This document shows positions 26,700 through 34,438 of a stretch of DNA of 64,000 nt, piece after piece. The translations under genes were made by a program, and so were the position numbers. Position 1 is the stretch's first letter. Each line of letters starts with the position of its first letter. The notes beneath the pieces were generated by a model. The model did not search any database, had not been told where the DNA came from, and saw nothing but the letters and a program-made list of their open reading frames with translations. Location of the stretch: NCBI GenBank assembly GCA_964432985.1, contig CAYSPT010000005.1, forward strand, positions 65,438 through 129,437, given 5' to 3'. This DNA comes from CAYSPT01 sp964432985. Its GTDB lineage: Bacteria > Muiribacteriota > CAYSPT01.

Positions 26700-26969
26700 A
26701 TGGCAACGAAGAAAACAGCCAAGAAGGACACAAAGAAAGCCAAAGAGGCGGAAGCAGCCAAAATTCTGGAAGACCTCGCGGAAGGAATCTTGATCTATGA
26801 TCCTACCTCGACCTACAAAAACGGTGACCAGCTTTATCACAAGTACTGGGAAGACACCGGTACAGTCGTTGACACGGGCGCTACCGAGGACGGTGTCAAG
26901 AAGATGGTCGTCAATTTCGAAACCGTAGGGGAAAAGAAGTTGATAATGGGACATCTGGTTAAAGCCTGA
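26700..26969 (+). CDS. Small Lys-rich protein with a Tudor-like (DUF3553/CarD-type) C-terminus
   Basis: The 89-residue protein has a Lys/Ala-rich N-terminal tail of about 20 residues (MATKKTAKKDTKKAKEAEAA) and a compact C-terminal domain with the pattern NGDQLYHKYWEDTGTVVDTG...KKMVVNFETVGEKKLIMGHL. That pattern resembles small SH3/Tudor-like domains at the ends of UvrD-type helicases and CarD proteins; this is a guess from pattern. It might bind nucleic acid or RNA polymerase. It follows the LpxB-like gene by 24 bp. Its last codons (HLVKA, stop) are repeated downstream. Confidence 0.65.
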   Translation: MATKKTAKKDTKKAKEAEAAKILEDLAEGILIYDPTSTYKNGDQLYHKYWEDTGTVVDTGATEDGVKKMVVNFETVGEKKLIMGHLVKA

Positions 26970-27006
26970 TGGAGCATCAGGTTAAAGCCTGATGGAGCAT
27001 CAGGTT
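26952..27006 (+). repeat. Three tandem copies of a gene 3' end, period 23 bp
   Basis: The gene end CAT CTG GTT AAA GCC TGA (26952-26969) recurs as CAT CAG GTT AAA GCC TGA at 26975-26992 and as CAT CAG GTT AGA at 26998 onward, giving HLVKA-stop, HQVKA-stop and HQVR in successive frames. Confidence 0.9.
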
Positions 27007-27053
27007 AGATCCTTATCTTGCGCCTTTGAACAAAGGCGGGGTGGAAAGACACC

Positions 27054-27248
27054 ATGGGTTTTCTTGATCGAGTTGTCGTTTTTTTTGATATTACTATGGT
27101 GTTTTTCCTGGTATATGCGTCCTATTTTGCGTTCAAGCGGCTTCGAAGGAAGAATGTGATTGGGGAGAAGCATGATCCGGAGGATCAAAATTCTAACCCT
27201 GATGGCAGGATATCGTCTGGTCCTGTGGACCGGATAGAGTCCGGCTGA
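27054..27248 (+). CDS. Small single-pass membrane protein, unknown
   Basis: The 64-residue product has one membrane helix (about residues 7-28, VVVFFDITMVFFLVYASYFAF), a basic stretch KRLRRKN and a polar tail, the pattern of a cytoplasm-facing small membrane protein. GGGGTGG precedes the ATG loosely. Its 3' end overlaps the convergent minus-strand gene by 56 bp, which lowers confidence. No family recognised. Confidence 0.45.
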   Translation: MGFLDRVVVFFDITMVFFLVYASYFAFKRLRRKNVIGEKHDPEDQNSNPDGRISSGPVDRIESG

Positions 27249-27594
27249 ATAATTTTTCTCCGATTTGTGTCAGAATTTCTGGGTCCACCTGGCCGCGCAC
27301 GGCGGCCTGACGCTTTACTCTATCAAACAGACGTTGAGAAACGAGAAGCTGGTGGACTGGTTGTATTCTCGCAATATGTGCAGCTGTTTTAATCGCCTCC
27401 ACTTCCTGGTTGGTCAGACCGTGAAGTGACGTGATAAAGTCACTGATGTCCTCGCTGAGGACGCTTGATTCTTCCACTTTTTTCTTTATTGTTCTGTACA
27501 GCAATACACTTCCGGTTGCCAGTCCGAGAAGCACTGTTCCCGTGATTCCTCCTACTGCCAGCAGTGAAATATGTGCTATCCCCATCGTAACCAT
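27193..27594 (-). CDS. Single-pass membrane protein of unknown function
   Basis: The 133-residue protein has one N-terminal membrane helix (about residues 5-32, AHISLLAVGGITGTVLLGLATGSVLLY), a basic KKK stretch, then a soluble helical domain (SVLSEDISDFITSLHGLTNQEVEAIKTAAHIARIQPVHQLL). GGAGGA lies 7 bases ahead of the ATG. It follows the HEAT-repeat gene on the minus strand through a duplicated start region. The helical domain has no recognised family; an association with the HEAT protein is plausible from coupling. Confidence 0.65.
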   Translation of the reverse strand: MVTMGIAHISLLAVGGITGTVLLGLATGSVLLYRTIKKKVEESSVLSEDISDFITSLHGLTNQEVEAIKTAAHIARIQPVHQLLVSQRLFDRVKRQAAVRGQVDPEILTQIGEKLFSRTLSGPQDQTISCHQG

Positions 27595-27652
27595 CAGTGC
27601 TTTCCTCCCGTGGCCAGCAGTGAAATATGTGCTATCCCCATCGTAACCATCA
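27557..27652 (-). repeat. 56-bp-period duplication of a translation start region
   Basis: Forty bases at 27557-27596 recur at 27613-27652. On the minus strand each copy carries an ATG, a G-rich ribosome-binding site upstream and the codons for MVTMGIAHISLLA. The upstream copy overlaps the stop of the HEAT gene (TGATG) and the downstream copy starts the membrane-protein gene. Confidence 0.93.
27594..27650 (-). CDS. Duplicated 18-codon leader ORF between two coupled genes
   Basis: The second ATG created by the duplication opens an 18-residue frame (MVTMGIAHISLLATGGKH) whose first 13 residues equal the start of the following membrane protein. Its ATG overlaps the HEAT gene stop and its TGA overlaps the ATG of the next gene, each as TGATG, with AGGAGG 9 bases ahead. 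It could relay ribosomes between the genes, or be a neutral remnant. Confidence 0.5.
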   Translation of the reverse strand: MVTMGIAHISLLATGGKH

Positions 27653-29722
27653 ACGTCTGCCTCCTACCGCCTGTAATGCGTATTGTCCGGAAAGCCGTAT
27701 CTGCGGGTCATTGGAGTTTAGAAGTTTATGCAGGAGACGTGCTCCGTCTTTCGTGCCTCGTTTGGTCAGGACCACGGCAACATTGGCCTGAACCCGGGGA
27801 CTGGCATCGCCGACCAGTTTCCGTATGGCTTCCCCAGCCTGCGTACTCCAGAGTTTGCCAAGCGTTTCCACGACGTTGGCGCGGACTCTGTCATCGGAAT
27901 CGTTGAGTAATCTAATAAGGCGGGCCGAATCTTTGACGTGTCCCAGATTCTGCAAAGCCCTAACTCCGGTGGCCCGAATGTGCGGGTGCGGATCTGCCAG
28001 CGTTTTAAGGACCAGCGGCCGCAAAAGCTGTATCATGGATGTCTTATCAGAAATGCCCGCAAGTATCTTCGCACAGGTGAACCTGGTTTTGTGATCGGGA
28101 TTGGTGATGCTGTAAACTAAACGCCGTCTAACCTGGGAGTCGAGTTCCACGGCCCGGGCGAATATCTTAGCGGACGATTCACATTGGAGCAGGGAACGGC
28201 TTTCAAAATCATTCCAGGCACGGGCCGCCATCACACGGGCTGCAATAGCAGCTATCTTCGGGTCTGGATGAGACATGTGGTCGATGAGAATATTTTGTCC
28301 ATAGACTGTTTTAATGGACTTAAGAATAGTACAGGCAGCAGCCTTGACTCCGTCGTCCGGATCACAGGCTGCATTAAGGAAAGGCACCGGGTCTCTTTCC
28401 TTACCAAGAAACGCCATCGTTTCCAGGGCGGTCTTTCTGACAATCGGAACCTTGTCGTTAAGCAGTGAATGTGCCAATTCCCGTGTTTCTTTCTTGTGAG
28501 CGTGCAGTTTTAGCAGTTGTAGCATAATTACCCTGACAGACGGGTCTCTGTCTCCTAAAAAGGCGATGATCTGGCTGAGGGTCATCATGGTGGTGAGCGC
28601 GTCCCGGGCGGCTCTCTGAATACTGGTTTGTGTGTGTGACAGCAGTCTCACCAGCATTTCGATTGAACGAATGGATCCCTGAAGTTTCAGGTACTGAATG
28701 GTTTTCAGACCCTGTTTGGTATCAAGCGAATCCAGCACCATGTCCAGAAGATCCAGTGATTTTCCCGCCGGAAATTTCATGAATATGTCTGAAAGTTCTT
28801 TCTTAACTTCTCCCTTGGCCTGGTTTAGATGTTCTTTCAATACGGCCGTACCAACGTCACCCAGTTTCAAAACCATTCTGATTAAAAATACTCTGATGGG
28901 AGCTTGTTTGGCGAATTTCAGATAGCGTCCCACCAGATCAGCTGCCAGGTGACGGTTACGGTCGTTTGCTGCTTGATTTCCCTTGGCCGATGCTGTCAAC
29001 TTTCCAATAACTTCCTCTATCATGTGCTGAATTCTGCCTCCCCGTCCCTTGTCAGAAGTGAGCATGGGGAGCAAGAGCCGGAGATTTCCGGGAAATGGAG
29101 GGAGCTTTACCTGTTCCAGAAGGTAACGGACATTATTATCACCCAGGGGTGGCAGGCGTTTAAACACATCATCCGGTTTAAACTGAGCGAGGTCCACCAG
29201 GTAGGTGAGAGCGGCGTGGTTGAGACTTGATTCATCCGCGTTAAGAAAATCGAATACGCAATCCAAAACGGGAAGGTTGTCGCGTTTACCCAGGGCTGTC
29301 AGCGCTTTCGCTCTTACCGATGCCGGTCGTTTAGAATTTTGAACGACGTTGACCAGTAATGATTCGGCTTTTTCGCATTGCAAACTGCTGAGGACCTCCA
29401 GCAGATGATTGAAAAGTCGTTTGTCAGTCATAGTCAGGAAATTTTCAAGTTCCCCGAAGAATCCCGACAGCTGACCGAGTTGCTCCAACCTGGCCAGGTA
29501 GGCGTTGCCGGTTGCGTTGCGGCACAGCTCTCTATGAAGGATGCTGTAAACGGCCCTACCAAATCCGCTCAGGGCACCCACTATTTCACCTGATGCCTGC
29601 GGATGGGTGCGTATAACGGTAAGAGCCTGTTCAATTGCCTGGCCAATTGCACGTTCGTCATCGGTCTCCCGTGCTTTTTCCAGTCGAGCAAGTGCGGCCA
29701 CAATATCAACTTTATTATCCAT
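27650..29722 (-). CDS. Large HEAT-repeat protein
   Basis: The 690-residue protein is helical throughout, with clear HEAT repeats in the C-terminal third (DPHPHIRATGVRALQNLGHVKD, DSDDRVRANVVETLGKLWST, DASPRVQANVAVVLTKRGTKD) and more diverged repeats before that. It has no signal peptide or membrane helix and is probably a cytoplasmic scaffold. AGGAGG-like sequence (GGGAGGATTCGTATCC) lies ahead of the ATG. It is coupled through TGATG to the leader and membrane-protein genes downstream. Function unknown; the window holds two HEAT proteins of different length. Confidence 0.82.
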   Translation of the reverse strand: MDNKVDIVAALARLEKARETDDERAIGQAIEQALTVIRTHPQASGEIVGALSGFGRAVYSILHRELCRNATGNAYLARLEQLGQLSGFFGELENFLTMTDKRLFNHLLEVLSSLQCEKAESLLVNVVQNSKRPASVRAKALTALGKRDNLPVLDCVFDFLNADESSLNHAALTYLVDLAQFKPDDVFKRLPPLGDNNVRYLLEQVKLPPFPGNLRLLLPMLTSDKGRGGRIQHMIEEVIGKLTASAKGNQAANDRNRHLAADLVGRYLKFAKQAPIRVFLIRMVLKLGDVGTAVLKEHLNQAKGEVKKELSDIFMKFPAGKSLDLLDMVLDSLDTKQGLKTIQYLKLQGSIRSIEMLVRLLSHTQTSIQRAARDALTTMMTLSQIIAFLGDRDPSVRVIMLQLLKLHAHKKETRELAHSLLNDKVPIVRKTALETMAFLGKERDPVPFLNAACDPDDGVKAAACTILKSIKTVYGQNILIDHMSHPDPKIAAIAARVMAARAWNDFESRSLLQCESSAKIFARAVELDSQVRRRLVYSITNPDHKTRFTCAKILAGISDKTSMIQLLRPLVLKTLADPHPHIRATGVRALQNLGHVKDSARLIRLLNDSDDRVRANVVETLGKLWSTQAGEAIRKLVGDASPRVQANVAVVLTKRGTKDGARLLHKLLNSNDPQIRLSGQYALQAVGGRR

Positions 29723-29838
29723 GGATACGAATCCTCCCTTTTCCTGGTATCGGATAAATTCGAGTGAATGTTTAGTATGGAGTTGAGTGAAAACATCAGA
29801 AAAATGCTGGTAAATTGTGTATAAAGTTGCGGTAGCGC

Positions 29839-29868
29839 TTGAACTTAACCCGTCTGATTATGTACAAT
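29839..29868 (+). promoter_or_regulatory. Putative sigma-70 promoter for the kor operon
   Basis: TTGAAC at 29839-29844 and TACAAT at 29863-29868 are separated by 18 bases. Transcription from about 29876 would give a 140-nt leader before korD, which includes a small dyad AGAAGC-ACAT-GCTTCT at 29966-29981. The 295-bp divergent region holds no gene that I can support. Confidence 0.5.
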
Positions 29869-30017
29869 ATGTGTTCTGGGTATATTTGGAATAGCGATCC
29901 CATCTTGCGCTACTAATCGGTCATATGTGAGGCAAGGTGGAATTGTCAGGTCTCTAATTTAATCAGAAGCACATGCTTCTAAACAGTATATTCGGTTGTT
30001 TTGAGAGGAGGTATCGT

Positions 30018-30242
30018 ATGCCTGCCCGGGGAAAAGTAGAAGTTTTGGAGGAGATCTGCAAGGGTTGCGGGCTCTGTATTGGTGCGTGCCCCCGGAGCGT
30101 TCTCGAGATGGGAGATCATCTTAATGCCAAGGGATTTCATCCAGCTGTGGCGGTAAAGAGTGACGATTGCGTGGGTTGTGCCATGTGTGCCGTGGTGTGT
30201 CCGGAAGTCGCGATTGAAGTCTATAAAGAATTTGAAGAATAA
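30018..30242 (+). CDS. korD: 2-oxoacid:ferredoxin oxidoreductase, ferredoxin-like delta subunit
   Basis: This 74-residue subunit holds two 4Fe-4S clusters that pass electrons out of the oxidoreductase. The ligands are C14, C17, C20, C24 and C51, C54, C57, C61, both in CxxCxxCxxxCP form. The ATG at 30018 follows GAGGAGG by 6 bases; an earlier in-frame ATG at 29973 lacks such a site. It opens a delta-alpha-beta-gamma operon. The substrate class (2-oxoglutarate or branched-chain 2-oxoacid) cannot be fixed, so the symbol is by convention. Confidence 0.9.
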   Translation: MPARGKVEVLEEICKGCGLCIGACPRSVLEMGDHLNAKGFHPAVAVKSDDCVGCAMCAVVCPEVAIEVYKEFEE

Positions 30243-30255
30243 AGGAGTGGCAGCA

Positions 30256-31323
30256 ATGGGAGAAAAAGTCCTTATGAAAGGAAACGAAGTTATCGGGGAA
30301 GCTGCCATAATCGCCGGATGCCGTTATTATTTCGGGTATCCTATTACTCCACAGAGTGAGCTTCCTCAATACCTTTCAGCGCGTCTGCCGGAGATCGGAG
30401 GCACGTTTCTTCAAGCTGAAAGCGAGGTAGCCGCCATAAATATGGTTTATGGCGCCGCCGGTACCGGGGTGCGTTGCATGACCTCATCGTCGAGTCCCGG
30501 AGTAAGCTTGAAAATGGAAGGCATATCATATATTGCCGGGGCGGAACTGCCTTGCGTTGTGGTCAATATCTGCCGAGGAGGTCCCGGACTTGGCAACATC
30601 GCCCCATCACAGGAAGATTATTTCCAGGCCACCAAGGGCGGCGGTCACGGAAATTACCGGCTGATCGTTTTGGCGCCCGCATCGGTGCAGGAAGCAGCCG
30701 AACTGACAATCAAGGCATTTGAGCTGGCCGACAAGTACCGTAATCCGGTCATGATTCTGGGTGACGGCTGCCTGGGGCAGATGATGGAGCCGGTTGATTT
30801 TGACAAACTAAAAGCCATGGAAGTAACGGAACTCCCCGTTAAACCGTGGGCTGCTACCGGTTGCAGCGGAAGAGAGCCCAATCTCATTTCATCCATTCAC
30901 CTCGCTCCGGAAGAATTGGAACAGCATTGCATTCATCTCTACGAGAAATACGCCGAAGCCAAGAAAAATGAGATCCAGTACGAAGCCCGTTACGTTGATG
31001 ATGCTGAAGTGGTCGTCGTGGCTTACGGAATAATGGCTCGTATTGTGAAAACAGCGGTGGAGAAGGCCAGAAAACGCGGTATCAAGGTTGGTCTGTTCCG
31101 GCCGATTACTCTTTACCCGTTTCCGGAGGATGCGCTGTCAGAAGTAGCGGAGATAACCCAGGCGTTCCTGGTGGCGGAAATGAATCACGGCCAGATGATC
31201 GAAGATGTGAAACTGGCGGTAAACGGCCGTCGTCCGGTTGAGTTTTTTGGTCGTTCGGGTGGTGTCGTTCCGACGCCATTCGAGGTTCTTACGGCGATTC
31301 AAAAAACTAACGCCCAGATCTAG
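30256..31323 (+). CDS. korA: 2-oxoacid:ferredoxin oxidoreductase alpha subunit
   Basis: The alpha subunit shapes the active site with the beta subunit. The 355-residue protein has the conserved N-terminal KGNEVIGEAAIIAGCRYYFGYPITPQSE, the EAAAINM-like QAESEVAAINMVYGAAGTG, TSSSSPGVSLKMEG and GGPGLGNIAPSQEDYF. The ATG at 30256 is chosen because AAAGGAG lies 9 bases before it. The final VLTAIQKTN resembles other KorA/VorB proteins. It overlaps nothing; korB begins 22 bp later. Confidence 0.92.
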   Translation: MGEKVLMKGNEVIGEAAIIAGCRYYFGYPITPQSELPQYLSARLPEIGGTFLQAESEVAAINMVYGAAGTGVRCMTSSSSPGVSLKMEGISYIAGAELPCVVVNICRGGPGLGNIAPSQEDYFQATKGGGHGNYRLIVLAPASVQEAAELTIKAFELADKYRNPVMILGDGCLGQMMEPVDFDKLKAMEVTELPVKPWAATGCSGREPNLISSIHLAPEELEQHCIHLYEKYAEAKKNEIQYEARYVDDAEVVVVAYGIMARIVKTAVEKARKRGIKVGLFRPITLYPFPEDALSEVAEITQAFLVAEMNHGQMIEDVKLAVNGRRPVEFFGRSGGVVPTPFEVLTAIQKTNAQI

Positions 31324-31345
31324 GCTGGAGAGGTGGAGAAATACG

Positions 31346-32122
31346 ATGACTAAGATGATGAAGAAGGTTTTTTCCCGCCCCGAGAGCCTGTTTGAAACAC
31401 CATATCACTACTGCCCGGGTTGCGGACATGGCGTAATTCACCGGCTGGTGGCCGAACTGATCGATGAGTTTGGTCTGCGGGAAAAAGCGGTTGGGGTAGC
31501 GCCAGTGGGATGTTCGGTATTCGCTTACTGGTACTGGAAGTTCGATATGCAACAGGCAGCTCACGGGCGGGCTCCGGCGGTGGCTACCGGGATAAAACGA
31601 AGCCGCCCCGATCTGTTTGTTCTCTCATACCAGGGAGATGGTGACCTGGCTGCTATAGGGACTGCCGAGATAATACACGCTGCCAACCGTGGTGAAAAAA
31701 TATCCGTAGTGTTTGTCAATAACGCTATTTACGGCATGACCGGTGGACAGATGGCTCCTACCACGTTGATAGGTCAGAAAACCACCACAACTCCTTACGG
31801 GAGGAAAGCGGAAGATATCGGCTATCCCATGAAGATGTGCGAACTTCTGTCGGGTCTGACCGGTACGAAGTATATCGCCCGGGGCTCAGTGCATGACTAC
31901 AAGAACATAGTCAAGACCAAGAAACATCTCAAAAAGGCCTTCCAGACACAGATCGACGGCAAGGGATTTTCCATGGTGGAAATCCTGTCGACCTGCCCGA
32001 CTAACTGGGGTATGACTGCCGGCAGCTCGAACCAGTGGCTTGTAGACAACATGATCCCCTACTTCCCGCTCGGTGTTTACAAGGATGAGGCCCGGCTTGC
32101 CGCCGAGAGGGAGGAGGCGTGA
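31346..32122 (+). CDS. korB: 2-oxoacid:ferredoxin oxidoreductase beta subunit (TPP-binding)
   Basis: The beta subunit binds thiamine pyrophosphate. The 258-residue protein shows HYCPGCGHGV at residues 21-30, GCSVFAYWYWKFD, the TPP motif GDGD at 97-100 followed by NN at 125-126, and the GMTGGQMAPTT block. The ATG at 31346 has GGTGGAG upstream. It decarboxylates a 2-oxoacid to the acyl-CoA with reduction of ferredoxin. Confidence 0.93.
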   Translation: MTKMMKKVFSRPESLFETPYHYCPGCGHGVIHRLVAELIDEFGLREKAVGVAPVGCSVFAYWYWKFDMQQAAHGRAPAVATGIKRSRPDLFVLSYQGDGDLAAIGTAEIIHAANRGEKISVVFVNNAIYGMTGGQMAPTTLIGQKTTTTPYGRKAEDIGYPMKMCELLSGLTGTKYIARGSVHDYKNIVKTKKHLKKAFQTQIDGKGFSMVEILSTCPTNWGMTAGSSNQWLVDNMIPYFPLGVYKDEARLAAEREEA

Positions 32123-32125
32123 ACC

Positions 32126-32701
32126 ATGAGAGACATTGCTGAAAGAATTATCATCGCCGGTTTTGGCGGCCAGGGAATCCTTCTGGCCGGCAAGCTTCTC
32201 GCCCAGACCGGGATGGATGAAGGCTACGAGGTTACCTGGCTGCCGTCCTACGGTCCCGAGATGCGGGGCGGTACGGCGAACTGTCACGTTATCATTTCAC
32301 CCAACGAAATAGGAGCTCCGGTAATCGAAACGCCGGATGTGGTCGTGGTTTTCAATCGTCCGTCCCTGGAGAAGTTCGAATCTGATGTCAAGCAGGGCGG
32401 ACTGGTGCTGTATGACAGCTCTCTTATCGATGTCAAACCCAGCCGGGATGACATTAAGACATTTCCGGTTCCGGCAACGGAGTTGGCTGACAGCCTGGGA
32501 AGTCTTAAAGCTGCCAATATGGTTATGATAGGCGCATATGCCGCAGCCAGCGGAACGCTCACCAAGAAGGGTGTTTTGAGCAGTCTCGAAAAGGTTATCT
32601 CCGCTCGGCACCGCAAAATGCTCGACGTTAACATCGCAGCTATCAAAAAAGGCGCTGAAGTTGTAGAAGGAGCCAAGGAAGCAGAGAAGGAGCACGGATA
32701 A
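32126..32701 (+). CDS. korC: 2-oxoacid:ferredoxin oxidoreductase gamma subunit
   Basis: The 191-residue gamma subunit starts with IIIAGFGGQGILLAGKLLAQ and has the SYGPEMRGGTANCHVIIS block diagnostic of the family. It begins 3 bases after korB. Its charged C-terminal tail (EGAKEAEKEHG) is echoed twice in the downstream non-coding DNA. Confidence 0.93.
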   Translation: MRDIAERIIIAGFGGQGILLAGKLLAQTGMDEGYEVTWLPSYGPEMRGGTANCHVIISPNEIGAPVIETPDVVVVFNRPSLEKFESDVKQGGLVLYDSSLIDVKPSRDDIKTFPVPATELADSLGSLKAANMVMIGAYAAASGTLTKKGVLSSLEKVISARHRKMLDVNIAAIKKGAEVVEGAKEAEKEHG

Positions 32702-32816
32702 GGCCCCAAAAGTGGTTGTTGGGGCTGATAAGAAAGGGAAAGAACGCGGATAATATAAGGCTCCAAAAGTGATTGGTGGGGCTAATAAGGCAGAGAAAGA
32801 GCACGGTTAAGATCCG
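32702..32816 (+). repeat. Two decayed copies of the korC 3' end, period 57 bp
   Basis: Two imperfect 57-bp units follow korC. Read in one frame they encode PKVVVGADKKGKERG-stop (stop at 32751) and PKVIGGANKAEKEHG-stop (stop at 32808), matching the korC end EVVEGAKEAEKEHG-stop at the protein level but with many third-position changes. They lie in a frame different from korC, so they are not read-through extensions. Confidence 0.85.
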
Positions 32817-32834
32817 GAGAAGGTGGTGGTAAAT

Positions 32835-33580
32835 ATGCCCCGTCTGTTCCCAATACTGTTACTCGTTGTTTGTCTGGTGTTTATCGCATCCGGTCCTGTA
32901 CTGGCCCAAACGGAATCTGTTGGGGATGAGGACACGGCGTCAACGACTTCAGATACTGAGTTGACCGAATCACTGAAAAAGGCATTAGGTGAACTCGTTC
33001 GGGCNNNNNNNNNNNNNNNNNNNNNNNNNNNNNNNNNNNNNNNNNNNNNNNNNNNNNNNNNNNNNNNNNNNNNNNNNNNNNNNNNNNNNNNNNNNNNNNN
33101 NNNNCAGATACTGAGTTGACCGAATCACTGAAAAAGGCATTAGGTGAACTCGTTCGGGCAACTGAGTACATGAAGATGGGTAAAGTCGACCAGGCAGTGG
33201 CCAAGTATATGGAAGCGTTTTCCATTGACGAAAACATCCGGTGGTACGATGACGCTGGTGTTTTAAATGAAGCCCTGAGGCGCTTCGCCCTGGCTATGGC
33301 GGGTGGCGGTGGCGGCATGGGAGAAGATGCCCGCAAACTCGCGGTAAAGCTGAAATCGGCTGAAATTGACATAGAGCAGTTGAACCGGGACAAGGAACGC
33401 CTTGAAGCGGAAGTGCTGAATCTCCAGGAGCGGCTGGATGAAACATCGCAGGAGTACGAAGATAAAATCGCCGCAATTGAAAAAGAAATGAAAGAGATGC
33501 ATCACAAGCGCAACTTCTGGAGAGGGCGGTACCTTCGTAAGGAAGGCTACGGTTACGACGGCGCCAGTCAGGACAAATAG
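32835..33580 (+). CDS. Secreted coiled-coil protein of unknown function, spanning an assembly gap
   Basis: The product has a signal peptide (MPRLFPILLLVVCLVFIASGPVLAQ), a TPR-like helical pair (LVRATEYMKMGKVDQAVAKYMEAFSIDENI), a Gly-rich turn and a coiled coil of about 75 residues ending in a basic, Tyr/Gly tail. A 100-N gap has identical 55-bp flanks; collapse keeps the frame and gives 196 residues from the ATG at 32835. The ATG is chosen for the signal peptide; GTG codons lie 6-12 bases upstream. It precedes recO by 17 bp. Confidence 0.7.
33005..33104. other. Assembly gap (100 N), 55-bp flanking overlap
   Basis: Bases 32950-33004 are repeated at 33105-33159. Collapsing one copy restores a continuous reading frame. 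Confidence 0.92.
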
Positions 33581-33597
33581 TAAGTGGGAGATTTATT

Positions 33598-34365
33598 TTG
33601 CAGGGCAAGATTGAAGCTCTGGTAGTTCGCCGGACTGATCTTCGGGAGTACGACAGGATTATTACGTTCTACTCTCGTACACGAGGGAAAGTTCAGGGCA
33701 TCGCCCGTGGAGTCCGCAGAGGGAACAGCAAGCGGACTGCACTGCTGGAACCGTTCCGGATTCTTGAAGTCGTTCTGAAGAAAAGCAAACGGGGCAGCCT
33801 GCCCGGGATCGGGGAGGCTGCTTCACTCAAAGAGTTCCCTCACATCTGTGAACGCCTTGACTGCCTTTCGGCTGCGTTTCACGTTCTCAGTATCCTCTCA
33901 AGGTTGACTCCTTCTGAAGAAGAAGATCCGCATCTCTATGATCTGGCCGTTGCGGTGCTTGAAAGCCTTGATTCCCATCCCGTTGATCCCCGACGGGATC
34001 TCCTACTTTTCCAGTTACACTTTCTCCATATTGCCGGTCTCACCCCCGAGGTCAGCGTGTGCTGCGAGTGCGGCCGGGAACCGGGAATCGGAGAAAAAAC
34101 TCCGACAATTGGCCGTTTTTCACCCGATAAAGGCGGTATTCTCTGCAGTCTCTGTGCCAGAGGGCATCCGGGAATGCTCACCGTGCCCTGGACAGTGGTA
34201 CGATGGCTTGGCGGAGCGTGGGAAGAGCAGGTGCCCCAGGGAGTTGACGCCGTACTGGACGGGTTCTTCAGGTACCAGTTCGGCCACCGGTACCGTCCTC
34301 CCATTGACTTCGGAGCGGGGCCAAAAGAAGCAGCCGGGATGCCCGCACGTAGCGTGAAGTGTTAA
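33598..34365 (+). CDS. recO: Recombination mediator protein RecO
   Basis: RecO helps load RecA onto SSB-coated DNA with RecR. The 255-residue protein has the OB-fold N-terminus (KIEALVVRRTDLREYDRIITFYSRTRGKVQGIARGVRR), the LLEPFRILEVVL strand, a helical middle and a zinc finger (CCECG near 159, CSLC near 183). The start is TTG with GGGAG 9 bases upstream. It follows the secreted protein gene closely and precedes a symporter gene. Confidence 0.9.
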   Translation: MQGKIEALVVRRTDLREYDRIITFYSRTRGKVQGIARGVRRGNSKRTALLEPFRILEVVLKKSKRGSLPGIGEAASLKEFPHICERLDCLSAAFHVLSILSRLTPSEEEDPHLYDLAVAVLESLDSHPVDPRRDLLLFQLHFLHIAGLTPEVSVCCECGREPGIGEKTPTIGRFSPDKGGILCSLCARGHPGMLTVPWTVVRWLGGAWEEQVPQGVDAVLDGFFRYQFGHRYRPPIDFGAGPKEAAGMPARSVKC

Positions 34366-34438
34366 AATAGCTATTTGATGAAGCAATGAGGAATATCCGT
34401 GGATTGCATGCGGGAAAAATATGCGAGGTGACAGCCGA

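Noticed and set aside
29966..29981. Hairpin in the kor leader as a terminator or riboswitch
   Set aside because: The stem is only 6 bp, has no T-run, and no known riboswitch pattern is visible.
30160..30255. Upstream extension of korA from position 30160
   Set aside because: It overlaps the ferredoxin subunit gene in another frame; the ATG at 30256 has a good ribosome-binding site and gives the family N-terminus.
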